Source of the DNA: Pelomonas caseinilytica
GTDB taxonomy: Bacteria > Pseudomonadota > Gammaproteobacteria > Burkholderiales > Burkholderiaceae_C
DNA: 64,000 bases
Assembly: GCF_021353235.1 (NCBI RefSeq)
Contig: NZ_JAJTWT010000002.1
Coordinates: forward strand, 372,001-436,000
Direction: 5' to 3'
This document shows positions 45,780 to 53,977 of the stretch, piece by piece; position 1 is the first letter of the stretch; the number at the start of each line of letters is the position of its first letter. A program made the position numbers and the translations under genes. Under the pieces are notes generated by a model, which worked only from the letters and a program-made list of their open reading frames with translations, searched no databases and was not told the DNA's origin.

Positions 45780-46244
45780 TCAGGCGCCACTTTTGTCCTC
45801 CCACTTGAAGGCCTCGTAGGCGACCTGGATCTCCTCGACCGCCACGTTGCCGTCGCGGGCGTTGAGCACCGGCGCCTTGAGCTTGATGGGCAGGCAGCGC
45901 GACAGCACGAAGCGGCCCCACTCGCTCTTGTCGTGGCGCAGCACGCTGATGGTGATGCCGGCGCGCAGGGAGGGGTTGGCCAGTGAACGGTCGAACCACT
46001 TCCACAGGTCGGTGCCGCGCGTGACGCCACGCTTGAGCGTCAGCTGGCCGAAGCTGACGGCGCCGGCGAGGCGGTGCACGCGGTTGGGGTTGCCGCCCTC
46101 CCTGAGGGTCTTGGCCTCCTGCGACACCTCCAGCCCGTCGCAGTCCGAGAAGGCGGCGCCGGCCAGCGGCTTGCTGTCGCCGTCGGGCAGGATCTCGACG
46201 ACGAAGTTCAAGGCCGGGAAGGGTTGCCAGGCGTCCGTCATCAT
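45780..46244 (-). CDS. eCIS inner tube protein 2 (gp19-like)
   Basis: The protein has 154 residues. NFVVEILPDG, then AAFSDCDGLEVSQEAKTLRE, FGQLTLKRGVTRGTDLWKWF and LPIKLKAPVLNARDGNVAVE are the conserved blocks of gp19/Hcp-like tube proteins (T4-like virus tail tube family). A second ATG directly follows the first. It lies just before the Afp7-like adaptor, like Afp5. Having two tube genes is normal for this family, one forming the bulk and the other a specialised ring near the baseplate. This one is the more diverged copy and probably sits at the baseplate end. Confidence 0.9.
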   Translation of the reverse strand: MMTDAWQPFPALNFVVEILPDGDSKPLAGAAFSDCDGLEVSQEAKTLREGGNPNRVHRLAGAVSFGQLTLKRGVTRGTDLWKWFDRSLANPSLRAGITISVLRHDKSEWGRFVLSRCLPIKLKAPVLNARDGNVAVEEIQVAYEAFKWEDKSGA

Positions 46245-46317
46245 CGTCCGCCGGGCCGCCCCAAGGGCGATGACGCCCCCTCGGGGGGCCGTGAATGAAG
46301 TGAACGTGGGGGCACCA

Positions 46318-48696
46318 TCACCGCTCCTCGATCACGAGTTGCTCGCCGCTGCGGCGCAGGTGCAGTGTCAGGAAGCGCAGCGGGCGGCTGGGCGCCACCT
46401 GGATGAGCAGGCTGCATTCGCCGCGCTCCATCTCGCGCGCGGCGTCGGCGCCTGCCGCCGTCTTGAGCAGGTAGGACGAAGCGGCGTCGGCGCCGCGGAA
46501 GGCGCCGCGCTGCATCAGGCGGTGCAGCAGCGCGTCGAAGCTGCGCTCCAGGCCGCGCCGCAGGGCCAGGTCGTTGGGCTCGAAGACGAAGCGCTGGCCC
46601 TCGCGACGGCACAGGCGGCGCAGCAGGATGAAGAGGCGGCGCACGCCGAGGGCCGTCCAGTCGGCGTCCTGCGACAGGGTCTGGCTGCGCACGGCGGCGA
46701 TGCCGGTGCCATTGGCGTCGGTGCGCAGGGCCAGGGGGTTGGCGCCCAGGGCTTCGAGCGTCGCCGCGTCCTGCAGTTCGCCGGCCAGCTGCAGGGCCGT
46801 GGCGAGCGGCTCGGCGCCGGGCGCGCCCCAGGCACCATGCAGGCGGCTGCGGCGCGCCAGCAGGCCCATCAGCGCACCCGCGGCGGGGTGGCGGCGCAGG
46901 CGGTCGTCGGCGTCGCGCTGCAGCAGCCAGGGGTGGTGGATGGCCGCGAAGCTGGCGGCGCTGCCGGCCTCGGCGCTGTCCACGCGGCCCGCTTCGTCGC
47001 GCAGCGCAGCCACGTGGCCGGCGATGGCCGGCGCGGGCCAGTCCAGCGGCACCGACAGCAAGGCGAAGTGCTCGCGCGAGGCGGCGCACAGGGCCAGCAG
47101 GGCCGCATTGATCGGCGTGGCCGCATCGACGGCGGCGGCGCCCGCCAGCGCCCGCCAGCCGCTGGCGCGCACGTCCAGCTCGGCGGTGGTGCTCCAGCCG
47201 CTGGAGAGGCCGTTGCGCCGGGCGCGGGCGCGCAGCCACCAGGCGCCGGCCGACAGGCGCAGCGTCACTTCGGCCGCAGGCACCAGGTTGGCCACGACGC
47301 GCAGGTCGGAGAAATCGGGCTGGCCGGCGAGTTGCACTTCCAGCAGCTGGGCACCGCCGCCGTCGGTGGGGTCGGCCCGCAGGCGCAGGCTGACGTCGCG
47401 GTCGGCCGGCAGCACCGCCGGCAGGCCCGGCACGCCCGGATCGAAGCCGATGCGCGGCGGCTGCGGCGGCTGGGGCGGCGGCGGCGCGCAATCGTCGAAG
47501 GTGGTGGGCGGGCAGGTGCAGACGGGGTCGGGCGTCGTCGTCACGACGATGTCGCGGCCCGGCAGCGGCGCCGTCCGGGCCCAGCCCGGGTGGACGGCAT
47601 CGGGCACCAGCACCCAGCTGGCCTCGGCGGCGCAGGCGTCGTCGCGGCCGAGGGCGCCGTGCAGGCCCCGCAGGCGGCGCGGCGCGTCGCCGAAGAAGCG
47701 CAGTTCGTCGGCCCAGGCCATCAGCCGGCTCCCGCGCAGGCCGGGCGTCCAGGCCGGGTCCACGAAGAGGGCCGGGCCGAAGCTGTCCAGGCCGTTGCGC
47801 GCGAGGGCGTCGCGGCCGTCGGTCGCGGCCGGGGTCCAGTCAGCGAAGTCATCGGCCATAGCGAGAGGCAGCAGCAGCCAGTCGCCGGCCGGTGCGCCTC
47901 CCATGCCGGCGAGCGGCCAGCCGGCAGGCTCGGCGCCCGCGTCGTAAAGGCCGTCGGCATCGGGCGCCCACCACGGCAGCTTGTCGGCACCGGGGGCGAG
48001 GCCGCAGGCGTCGAGGCGCTGCACGGGCTGGCCGGGTGCGCGCAGGGCCAGATCGACCTGCACGCGCTCGATGAGCCAGGCCTCGGCGTCGATGGGGACC
48101 GCCCCTCCCTGGGGCCACAGCCACTCCGAGGCCAGGGCCTGCACGAGCGAGCCGGCCAGGGCCACGCGCGTCCAGGCCGCGACGCCGGGACGCGATGGCT
48201 GGCTGGCCCGCAGCAGGTCGCCCGGCGCGACGCGGTCGGCGGCGTGCAGGGCCTGGCTGCGCAAGCGCGCTGACAGCTGCAGCCGGTCGGCCCAGTCGCC
48301 GGGGCTGGCGGCCCGCAGCGGGAAGTCGGCGCCGGCCAGCTGCCAGTGCCCTTGGCTGTCGCGGGAGGCCAGGCGCAGGCCGGGCACCGTGAAGCGGGCC
48401 GCCGAGGCGGTGCCTGCGGCGACGCGGATGACGTGGCAGCGCCGCCCGCCGCCGGCGAAGAAGGCCTCGACCGCCGCGGGCAGGTGGGCCACGAGGCGCT
48501 CGGCGGGGTCGCCCCCCGCCTGCACGAGGTCGAGGCCGCCGCCGAAGACCTCGGCATAGGCGGCGGCGCTGTCCAGCGCCACGGGGCGGTGCAGAGGCCC
48601 CCTGGCCGCGAAGCCGACGAAGACGGGCACGTCCATGACGGGCAGGCCGTCGCCCCCGGGGGACGGGTCGTCGACGATGCGCACGCCCACGGCCAT
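46318..48696 (-). CDS. eCIS tail sheath protein 2 with FnIII-like insertion
   Basis: The protein has 792 residues from ATG 48696. The N-terminus (VRIVDDPSPG, MDVPVFVGFAARGPL, AAYAEVFGGGLDL) and the C-terminus (RRLFILLRRLCRREGQRFVF, RGLERSFDALLHRLMQRGAF) are those of tail sheath proteins. Between them, after a Pro/Cys-rich linker (about 385-420), an extra domain (about 420-500; LEVQLAGQPDFSDLRVVANL, then LSAGAWWLRARARRNGLSSG) reads like a fibronectin type III module. It would face the outside of the sheath. Two or three sheath paralogues are usual in eCIS. A GC-rich hairpin of 73 bases separates it from tube gene 2. Confidence 0.83.
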   Translation of the reverse strand: MAVGVRIVDDPSPGGDGLPVMDVPVFVGFAARGPLHRPVALDSAAAYAEVFGGGLDLVQAGGDPAERLVAHLPAAVEAFFAGGGRRCHVIRVAAGTASAARFTVPGLRLASRDSQGHWQLAGADFPLRAASPGDWADRLQLSARLRSQALHAADRVAPGDLLRASQPSRPGVAAWTRVALAGSLVQALASEWLWPQGGAVPIDAEAWLIERVQVDLALRAPGQPVQRLDACGLAPGADKLPWWAPDADGLYDAGAEPAGWPLAGMGGAPAGDWLLLPLAMADDFADWTPAATDGRDALARNGLDSFGPALFVDPAWTPGLRGSRLMAWADELRFFGDAPRRLRGLHGALGRDDACAAEASWVLVPDAVHPGWARTAPLPGRDIVVTTTPDPVCTCPPTTFDDCAPPPPQPPQPPRIGFDPGVPGLPAVLPADRDVSLRLRADPTDGGGAQLLEVQLAGQPDFSDLRVVANLVPAAEVTLRLSAGAWWLRARARRNGLSSGWSTTAELDVRASGWRALAGAAAVDAATPINAALLALCAASREHFALLSVPLDWPAPAIAGHVAALRDEAGRVDSAEAGSAASFAAIHHPWLLQRDADDRLRRHPAAGALMGLLARRSRLHGAWGAPGAEPLATALQLAGELQDAATLEALGANPLALRTDANGTGIAAVRSQTLSQDADWTALGVRRLFILLRRLCRREGQRFVFEPNDLALRRGLERSFDALLHRLMQRGAFRGADAASSYLLKTAAGADAAREMERGECSLLIQVAPSRPLRFLTLHLRRSGEQLVIEER

Positions 48697-48704
48697 GGCC
48701 CGCC

Positions 48705-49157
48705 TCACTCCATCTCGAGGCGTTCGTAGGAGAGGGTCAGCTCCTCCATCGCCACGTCGGTGCCCTTGGCGTTGAAGGGGCCGGAAACGTGCTTCATGAT
48801 CCGCGCGTTGATGAGGCGCCAGGTCTGCACGGTCTGGCTGCGGTCCTCGTTCTTGAGCTCGACGGTGACGGTGCGCAGGCCGTTGGTGGAGCCGTTGCGG
48901 ACATCGTCCAGCCATTTGTAGAGGTCCAGCGAGCCGATGACGCCGCGCTTCATCGTCACGTCGGTGGCCTTGTTCAGGCCGGCGGTCTTGATGACGTTGT
49001 TGAAGGCGTAGTTGCCCGGTCGGTACTCGGTGATGGTGACTTCCATGCCGATGCCGCTGACTTCCTGGAAGCCGGCCTGGGGCGTGTTGGTCACCCCGTC
49101 GCCGAGGTTGACGTGGAAGTTGAACTGCACGTAGGGGCGATCACGAACGACGGCCAT
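48705..49157 (-). CDS. eCIS inner tube protein 1 (gp19-like)
   Basis: The protein has 150 residues. YVQFNFHVNLGDG, GFQEVSGIGMEVTITEYRPG, LNKATDVTMKRGVIGSLDLY and INARIMKHVSGPFNAKGTDV are textbook blocks of the gp19 tube family (Afp1-like). It is encoded between the two sheath genes, with 15 bases to the one upstream and eight to the one downstream. Sequence regularity suggests it forms the main tube that stacks as hexamers inside the sheath. Confidence 0.93.
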   Translation of the reverse strand: MAVVRDRPYVQFNFHVNLGDGVTNTPQAGFQEVSGIGMEVTITEYRPGNYAFNNVIKTAGLNKATDVTMKRGVIGSLDLYKWLDDVRNGSTNGLRTVTVELKNEDRSQTVQTWRLINARIMKHVSGPFNAKGTDVAMEELTLSYERLEME

Positions 49158-49172
49158 GGTGTGCTCCTGGGA

Positions 49173-51227
49173 TCAAGACTTTTGATCGGCCGTCCACTGG
49201 CCAATTCGGAAGATGACGAACTCGGCCGGCCTGAGCGGCGCGACGCCGATCAGGCAGACCAGCCGCCCGTTGTCGAGGTCGTTCTGCGTCATCGTCGAGC
49301 GGTCGCAGCGCACGAAGAAGGCCTTGTCGGGCTTGTCGCCCAGCAGCGCCCCGCCGGCCCATTCATTGACGAGGAAGTCGCGCACCGTGGCGCGCACGTT
49401 GGCCCACAGGGCCTCGCCGTTGGGCTCGAAGACGGCCCACTGCGTGCCCTTGTCGATGCTGCGCTCGAGGTAGGCGAAATAACGCCGCAGGTTGACGTAC
49501 TTCCACTCGGGGTCGGAGCTGATGGTGCGCGCGCCCCAGAGCCGGTTGCCGCGGCCCTCGAAGAAGCGGAAGCAGTTGATGCCCTCGGGGTTGAGCACCT
49601 CCTGCTGGGCCGTGTTGATCAGGGTCTCGAAGCCGATGGCGCCGCGCACCACTTCGTTGGCCGGCGCCTTGTAGACGGCGCGCTCGGTGTCGTTGCGCGC
49701 GTAGATGCCGGCGACGAAGCCCGAGGGCGGCAGGTTCAGCGGCTGGCGGGTGATGCCGTCGAAGACGGTGACCCAGGGGTAGTAGAGGGCGGCGTACTTG
49801 CTGTCGAGCTTGGCCTTGAGCTTGCGCACGTCGGCGATCTTCATGCCCTCGTGCGCGTCCAGCACGGCGATGCGGTAGCGCATCTTCTCGGCGTGGGCGA
49901 TCAGCAGGTTGGTGATGGCGGCCACGTCGTCGGCGCGGGAGGCCGCCTTCCAGGTCGAGCCGGGCGCGGCGACGATGGAGATGTCCTCGATGGCCTCGAA
50001 CTGCTTGAGGCCGGTGGCGTAGTCCTGGGTCGGGTCGGCCCGGCCTTCGTACTCGGTGCGGCCGGGCAGCAGCCCGTCGTTGCCGCCGGCCAGCCAGGCC
50101 ATCGCCGAGAGGCCGCGCTCGAACTTGCGGCGCAGCGACTCGAGCTCGTTCTGGCCGGCGTCGTCCCATTCGATCTGGGTGATCTTCAGGTCCAGGCCGG
50201 TGCTCAGCGCGTCCAGGGCCTTGAGCAGATCGCTGCCGTTGTCGATGAGGTTGGACGTGGCGTCGCTGCCGTTGAGCAGCACGACGGGCAGGCCCGCGCT
50301 GGTCGGGCCGGCGAGGCTGAAGAGGTCGAAGACGCCATCGGGTACGCCGGCCGTCTTGTGCGCCGGTTCCAGCGGCAGGCCGCCCCAGGCGCCGAGCGAG
50401 CGACCGTCGGCCGTCAGCACCTCCAGGCTCAGCGACACGGGGCGGATGGCGTCGCCGCTGCCGGGCGTGAGCGTCAACGCGAAGTCGGCCAGCGAGAACG
50501 TGGTGGCGGCGGGCGCGGCGGCATCGGGCCTGACGCCGGCGCTGAAGCTCCACACACCGGCCACGCTCCGGCGGGCGACGTACAGCGGCAGGTCGCCGAT
50601 GCCACGCACGGCCGCCGGTGGATGGGCGCCGGTGGCGGGCGTGGCCAGGTGGGCGCCGGCGGTGCTGATCCACACCACGTCGCCGTCGGCGAGGTTGGCC
50701 AGCGTCGGCACGAGGCCGCCACCGCCGCCGGGGTCCGGCAGCGCGCCCAGCACGTTGGGCCCCAGCTTGACGCCGAAGCGCACCTGCAGGTTGCCCATGG
50801 CCCCCGGGTAGCGGGCGACGATGCGGAACTGATCGGGCGCGCTGCCCACGAGCAGGCGGCCGTGGCCGTCGGCATAGGGCGCCGCGCCGAAGGCGTCGCT
50901 CAGCGTGGTGGGGTAACTGCCGCTGCGCGGCCGGAAGACCCGGCTCACGTAGAGCCGCTTGCCGCCCTCCTCGAAGAAGCTGCGCGCGGCCTGCCAGAGG
51001 TAGTTGGCGCCGGTGGTGCTGCCATCGGCGCCGAAGGCCATGAGGCTGCCGTCGCCGTAGCTGCGCTCGAACTCGGTGAGGCTGGTGAGGATGTCCGGCG
51101 CCTCGGTCACCGGGCCGTAGCGGCAGGGGCCGATGAAGCCTGTCGTCGTCGTGCTGACGCCCTCGATGGATTTCGATCGGAAGGACACCTCCTCGACGAA
51201 CACACCGGGCGCAAGATATTCGGGCAT
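49173..51227 (-). CDS. eCIS tail sheath protein 1
   Basis: The protein has 684 residues. MPEYLAPGVFVEEVSFRSKS is the classical sheath start, and the C-terminal half (WVTVFDGITRQPLNLPPSGF, VRGAIGFETLINTAQQEVLN, NLRRYFAYLERSIDKGTQWA, LVCLIGVAPLRPAEFVIFRI) is the most conserved part of contractile sheaths. The middle (about 100-330) carries a surface domain inserted between the sheath core parts. It is the better conserved of the two sheath genes and probably builds most of the contractile outer cylinder. Confidence 0.95.
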   Translation of the reverse strand: MPEYLAPGVFVEEVSFRSKSIEGVSTTTTGFIGPCRYGPVTEAPDILTSLTEFERSYGDGSLMAFGADGSTTGANYLWQAARSFFEEGGKRLYVSRVFRPRSGSYPTTLSDAFGAAPYADGHGRLLVGSAPDQFRIVARYPGAMGNLQVRFGVKLGPNVLGALPDPGGGGGLVPTLANLADGDVVWISTAGAHLATPATGAHPPAAVRGIGDLPLYVARRSVAGVWSFSAGVRPDAAAPAATTFSLADFALTLTPGSGDAIRPVSLSLEVLTADGRSLGAWGGLPLEPAHKTAGVPDGVFDLFSLAGPTSAGLPVVLLNGSDATSNLIDNGSDLLKALDALSTGLDLKITQIEWDDAGQNELESLRRKFERGLSAMAWLAGGNDGLLPGRTEYEGRADPTQDYATGLKQFEAIEDISIVAAPGSTWKAASRADDVAAITNLLIAHAEKMRYRIAVLDAHEGMKIADVRKLKAKLDSKYAALYYPWVTVFDGITRQPLNLPPSGFVAGIYARNDTERAVYKAPANEVVRGAIGFETLINTAQQEVLNPEGINCFRFFEGRGNRLWGARTISSDPEWKYVNLRRYFAYLERSIDKGTQWAVFEPNGEALWANVRATVRDFLVNEWAGGALLGDKPDKAFFVRCDRSTMTQNDLDNGRLVCLIGVAPLRPAEFVIFRIGQWTADQKS

Positions 51228-51244
51228 GACGGTCTCCTTCTGGG

Positions 51245-52057
51245 TCAGATCGGCGCGAGGCGCAGCTCGCGATGCGCCGGCGGCAGGCCTTGGGTGGCGA
51301 GGACGAGAGGCTCGCCGGGGACGAAAACGGGGGGCGCATAGGCCGCATCGCCACCGGCATTGGCCAGGGCGAGCACCTCGGGCTGGGCAGCGAAGGCCAG
51401 CACGTCGGGGGCGCCGAGGGCGAGGGCGGCCGTGGCGAGGGCGGGGTCGGCGAAGACGCGCAGCCGGGCGGCCGGGCCGGGCGGCAGGCTCGGCCTGTCG
51501 GGGCGCGGCAGGGGCAGGTGCAGGGCCAGCCGGCCCTCGGCGTCGCAGCCCCCGGCGTAGACGCGACCCTCGCCGTCGGTGAAGCTGACGCGTGCCCAGG
51601 CGGCTGCGGCGCCGCTGGACTGCCACGTCAGCAGGCCGTAGGCGCTGGCCAGGCCCGCGGGGGCGGCGCGGCCGGGCGCGGACAGCAGGCTCACCCGCAG
51701 CAGCCGCGCCCCGTCGAAGACGGCGCCGCCGATGACTTGCCCCACGGGCGAGGCCGGCAGCGGCCAGGGCAGGCTCAGCGGCAGGAAGCGCTCCAGCGCG
51801 TCGCGCACGAGGACGTCGGCGAACACCGGCGCGGCCGGCGCGGGGTCACGCCAGCGCTCGGCCAGCTCGGGCCAATGGTGCAGGCCCGAGCGCGTGGCCT
51901 GCGCGCGGCCCAGCAGCCGCCCGCCGCGGCGCAGCACCAACGTGCAGCTCAGACCAGTGGTGACGGTCTCGCCGGTGGCCGCGTCGACGAAGCCGAGGGC
52001 ATCGCCGGCCGGCAGGCGCAGCAGGTCCTGCGGCGCGTCGAGCAGGGCGGTGGGCAT
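51245..52057 (-). CDS. eCIS-associated protein of unknown function (270 aa)
   Basis: It starts with MPTALLDAPQDLLRLPAGDA at ATG 52057, sharing one base with the upstream stop (TGATG). The middle segment (ARVSFTDGEGRVYAGGCDAE, then GRLALHLPLPRP) resembles a carboxypeptidase-regulatory-like beta sandwich. The C-terminal part is Ala/Leu-rich. Proteins like this often follow the DUF4255 gene in eCIS loci. I do not know its function. It may bind the cap or the sheath top. No catalytic motif is visible. Confidence 0.65.
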   Translation of the reverse strand: MPTALLDAPQDLLRLPAGDALGFVDAATGETVTTGLSCTLVLRRGGRLLGRAQATRSGLHHWPELAERWRDPAPAAPVFADVLVRDALERFLPLSLPWPLPASPVGQVIGGAVFDGARLLRVSLLSAPGRAAPAGLASAYGLLTWQSSGAAAAWARVSFTDGEGRVYAGGCDAEGRLALHLPLPRPDRPSLPPGPAARLRVFADPALATAALALGAPDVLAFAAQPEVLALANAGGDAAYAPPVFVPGEPLVLATQGLPPAHRELRLAPI

Positions 52058-52671
52058 CAGGCATCCTCCCCGGGCCGGCCCAGGCCGAAGCGGCGCTCGG
52101 TGACGGGCGCGCCAGGTGACTCGGGCTGGTCGATGTCGAGCAGCACCATGCGGGCCACATAGGTCATGCCGGCCTGGAAGCCGCTCTTGACGCGGTCCCA
52201 CAGCGACAGGTAGTCGACGGTGCTGAGCGGGTCGGCGATGAGCTCGACCGTCTCCTCAGGCTGGAAGACCTCGGGGCTGCCCTTGGTGTAGCGATTGATG
52301 GCCGCGCCGCTCAGGGCCGGCATCTGGTGCAGGAAGGCCAGCGCCCAGCCCAGCATCTGCGTCTGCTTGTCGGCCGTGGCGGCGATGGGCAGCAGCAGGA
52401 AGTACAGGTCCACCGGCAGCGAGGGCTTGAAGACGCGGCCGTCACGCGTGCGGCGGGGCGGCAGGTTGCGCGGCGAGCCGCCGATGCCCACGCGCCAGAG
52501 GATGAGGTAGAAGCCTTCGGCCGGCGCGGCCTGGCCTTCGGTCAGGCTGCCCAGCGAGGCGAGCTCGAAGCGGGGCGAGGCGCCGAGCTGCAGCTCGGCC
52601 ACGGGGCAGGCCTCGCGCATCATCTCCAGCACGCTCTCGCCGACGGCGCGGATCGCTGCGTACCGGGCCAT
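52057..52671 (-). CDS. DUF4255 tube-terminator/cap protein (Afp16/Pvc16-like)
   Basis: The protein has 204 residues from ATG 52671, chosen because GAGG lies seven bases upstream; a GTG six codons earlier is less likely. MARYAAIRAVGESVLEMM followed by ILWRVGIGGSPRNLPP, LPVDLYFLLLPIA and MLGWALAFLHQMPALSG are hallmarks of DUF4255. These proteins cap the tube and sheath and fix their length. It is the first gene of the eCIS locus, 185 bases after soxA on the same strand. The locus therefore begins here. Confidence 0.9.
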   Translation of the reverse strand: MARYAAIRAVGESVLEMMREACPVAELQLGASPRFELASLGSLTEGQAAPAEGFYLILWRVGIGGSPRNLPPRRTRDGRVFKPSLPVDLYFLLLPIAATADKQTQMLGWALAFLHQMPALSGAAINRYTKGSPEVFQPEETVELIADPLSTVDYLSLWDRVKSGFQAGMTYVARMVLLDIDQPESPGAPVTERRFGLGRPGEDA

Positions 52672-52856
52672 CAGTGGCCTCGCCTGCACGGGTGGTTCAA
52701 CCGGGTCTCCCGCCCCGGTGGACCCAGGGCGAGCCCATCCTAGGAAGGGGCCGCGGCGCGGTCATCCTGCTTGTTAGGGACTGGGCAGCGGGCCATCCTC
52801 AATCGGAGGGAACCGCGGCGGGCCGCGGGCCGGGAGCGCGCCGGCCTTGACCTGGA
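52672..52856 (-). promoter_or_regulatory. Likely promoter region of the eCIS locus, with an FNR-like box
   Basis: This 185-base gap separates soxA from the first eCIS gene. At 52847-52860 the sequence TTGACCTGGATCAG matches eight of ten bases of the FNR/Anr consensus TTGAT-N4-ATCAA and overlaps the soxA stop. I cannot identify a convincing -35/-10 pair. The eCIS genes could also be read from the sox promoter. Treat as tentative. Confidence 0.35.
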
Positions 52857-53657
52857 TCAGGGACGCACGCCGGGTGGCTGCATCGGCATGCCGGCGGAAC
52901 GGCGCGAAAGATAGACCTCCAGGGCCAGCAGTTCGTCGCTGTCCCACGCGGGCAGCGCGGCGCGCACGCCGTTCAGGCAGCCACGCAGGCGGCGCTGCAG
53001 GCTGCCGAGGGATTGCCACTCGAGGCGGTAGACGGGGTAGTCGTCGACATGGCCCTGGGGGATGAGGCTGCCGCCCAGGCGCAGCCCGGCGCGCTCGTCG
53101 TGGCAGTGGGCGCAGGCGAGGTTGAGGGCGCCGGTGCGCGCCGTGAAGAGGCGCTGGCCGCGCGCCGCCGCGGCATCCAGCGCCGGGCCGCGCGGCGGCT
53201 GCAGCGGCAGCCCGCGCGACTGCTGCGCCACCAGGGCCGTGAGCGCCAGCAACGGCTCGGCCTCGGGGGCCCAGGCCGGCAACTGCTGGTGCCGCACGCG
53301 GCAGCGCTGGATGCGGCCGGGCAGGTCGACGAGGCCCTCGTCGAAGGCCGGGTAGCGCGCCGCCACGCCGCGCAGCTTCTCGGGCTCACCGTGGCAGCTG
53401 GCGCAAGACCTGGCACCCGCGGCCCACAGCTCCCGCCCGAGCGCGAGGGCGAGCTGCGCCGGATGCTGGCCATCGTCGGCCTGCAGCGTGCGCAGGGCCG
53501 GGCTCATGGTGTCGCGGCCGGAGCGGCGGTCGTCGGCTCGGGCGCTCCCGTCAAAAAGCAGGAATGCAACCACAGAGGCACAGAGCCACAGAGAGACTGT
53601 TCCCGCGCCGCCTCCGTGCCTCTGTGCCTCTGTGGTTGCCTTTGTATTTGGTTTCAT
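52857..53657 (-). CDS. soxA: SoxA, diheme cytochrome c of the sulfur-oxidation SoxAX complex
   Basis: The protein has 266 residues. The ATG at 53657 overlaps the soxZ stop (ATGA). A signal peptide is predicted up to about residue 41 (SARA|DD). There are two CxxCH haem sites, CASCH (85-89) and CAHCH (182-186). Cys119 (RIQRCR) and Cys227 (GCLNGVRA) fit the axial haem-ligand cysteines of diheme SoxA. SoxAX joins thiosulfate to the SoxY cysteine in the periplasm. Residues ~6-31, including part of the signal-peptide core, are encoded by hairpin repeat H3, which is most unusual. A later Met (MSPALRTLQ) would remove the signal and is rejected. Confidence 0.9.
   Translation of the reverse strand: MKPNTKATTEAQRHGGGAGTVSLWLCASVVAFLLFDGSARADDRRSGRDTMSPALRTLQADDGQHPAQLALALGRELWAAGARSCASCHGEPEKLRGVAARYPAFDEGLVDLPGRIQRCRVRHQQLPAWAPEAEPLLALTALVAQQSRGLPLQPPRGPALDAAAARGQRLFTARTGALNLACAHCHDERAGLRLGGSLIPQGHVDDYPVYRLEWQSLGSLQRRLRGCLNGVRAALPAWDSDELLALEVYLSRRSAGMPMQPPGVRP
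53565..53642. repeat. CACAGAGG-type hairpin repeat, copy H3, in frame inside soxA
   Basis: The left arm AACCACAGAGGCACAGAGCC pairs with the right arm CCTCTGTGCCTCTGTGGTTG. Unlike H1 and H2 it lies within a coding region. Read on the minus strand it encodes TTEAQRHGGGAGTVSLWLCA and neighbouring residues of the SoxA leader without a stop. Confidence 0.88.
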
Positions 53658-53977
53658 GTGGGACTCAAGGCCCGCACCTCGCGGTGCTCGAAGCCGTTGT
53701 CGCCGCGCCAGGCGAAGCTCAGCTCGCCCGGTCGCTCGGCCCGCAGCCAGAACGCGAAGTAAGGATTGGCCGAGACGGCGGCGAAGAGGTCGGCGGCGAA
53801 GACGAGTTCGCCGTCGAGCCGGCACTCGAAGCGGCGCACGAGGTCGCGCGCCAAGCGTGCGCCGTCGTCGCCGCTGCGGTAGCCCGTCTCCATCGCATGG
53901 GCGACGGTGGCGCGCACCTCGAAGGGCTCCCCGGCGCGGACGGCCGGCGGCAGGGTGATGACGGCGCGCACGGCCAT
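53654..53977 (-). CDS. soxZ: SoxZ, sulfur-carrier partner protein
   Basis: The protein has 107 residues and is an immunoglobulin-like beta sandwich. VRAVITLPPAVRAGEPFEVR, the AHAMETGYR block (usually HPMETG), LVRRFECRLDGELVFAADLF and YFAFWLRAERPGELSFAW are SoxZ blocks. SoxZ binds SoxY to form the carrier on which sulfur intermediates are oxidised. It starts within the soxY stop (TGATG) and ends within the soxA start, so the four sox genes are translationally coupled. No signal peptide is present, as is normal; SoxZ travels with SoxY. Confidence 0.9.
   Translation of the reverse strand: MAVRAVITLPPAVRAGEPFEVRATVAHAMETGYRSGDDGARLARDLVRRFECRLDGELVFAADLFAAVSANPYFAFWLRAERPGELSFAWRGDNGFEHREVRALSPT

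Noticed and set aside
23141-52671. Complete prophage or type VI secretion system
   Set aside because: No capsid, portal, terminase, integrase or lysis genes, and no TssM, TssJ, TssL or ClpV.
37294-53642. CRISPR array from the repeated CACAGAGG units
   Set aside because: The repeats are palindromic hairpins thousands of bases apart, without regular spacers or cas genes.
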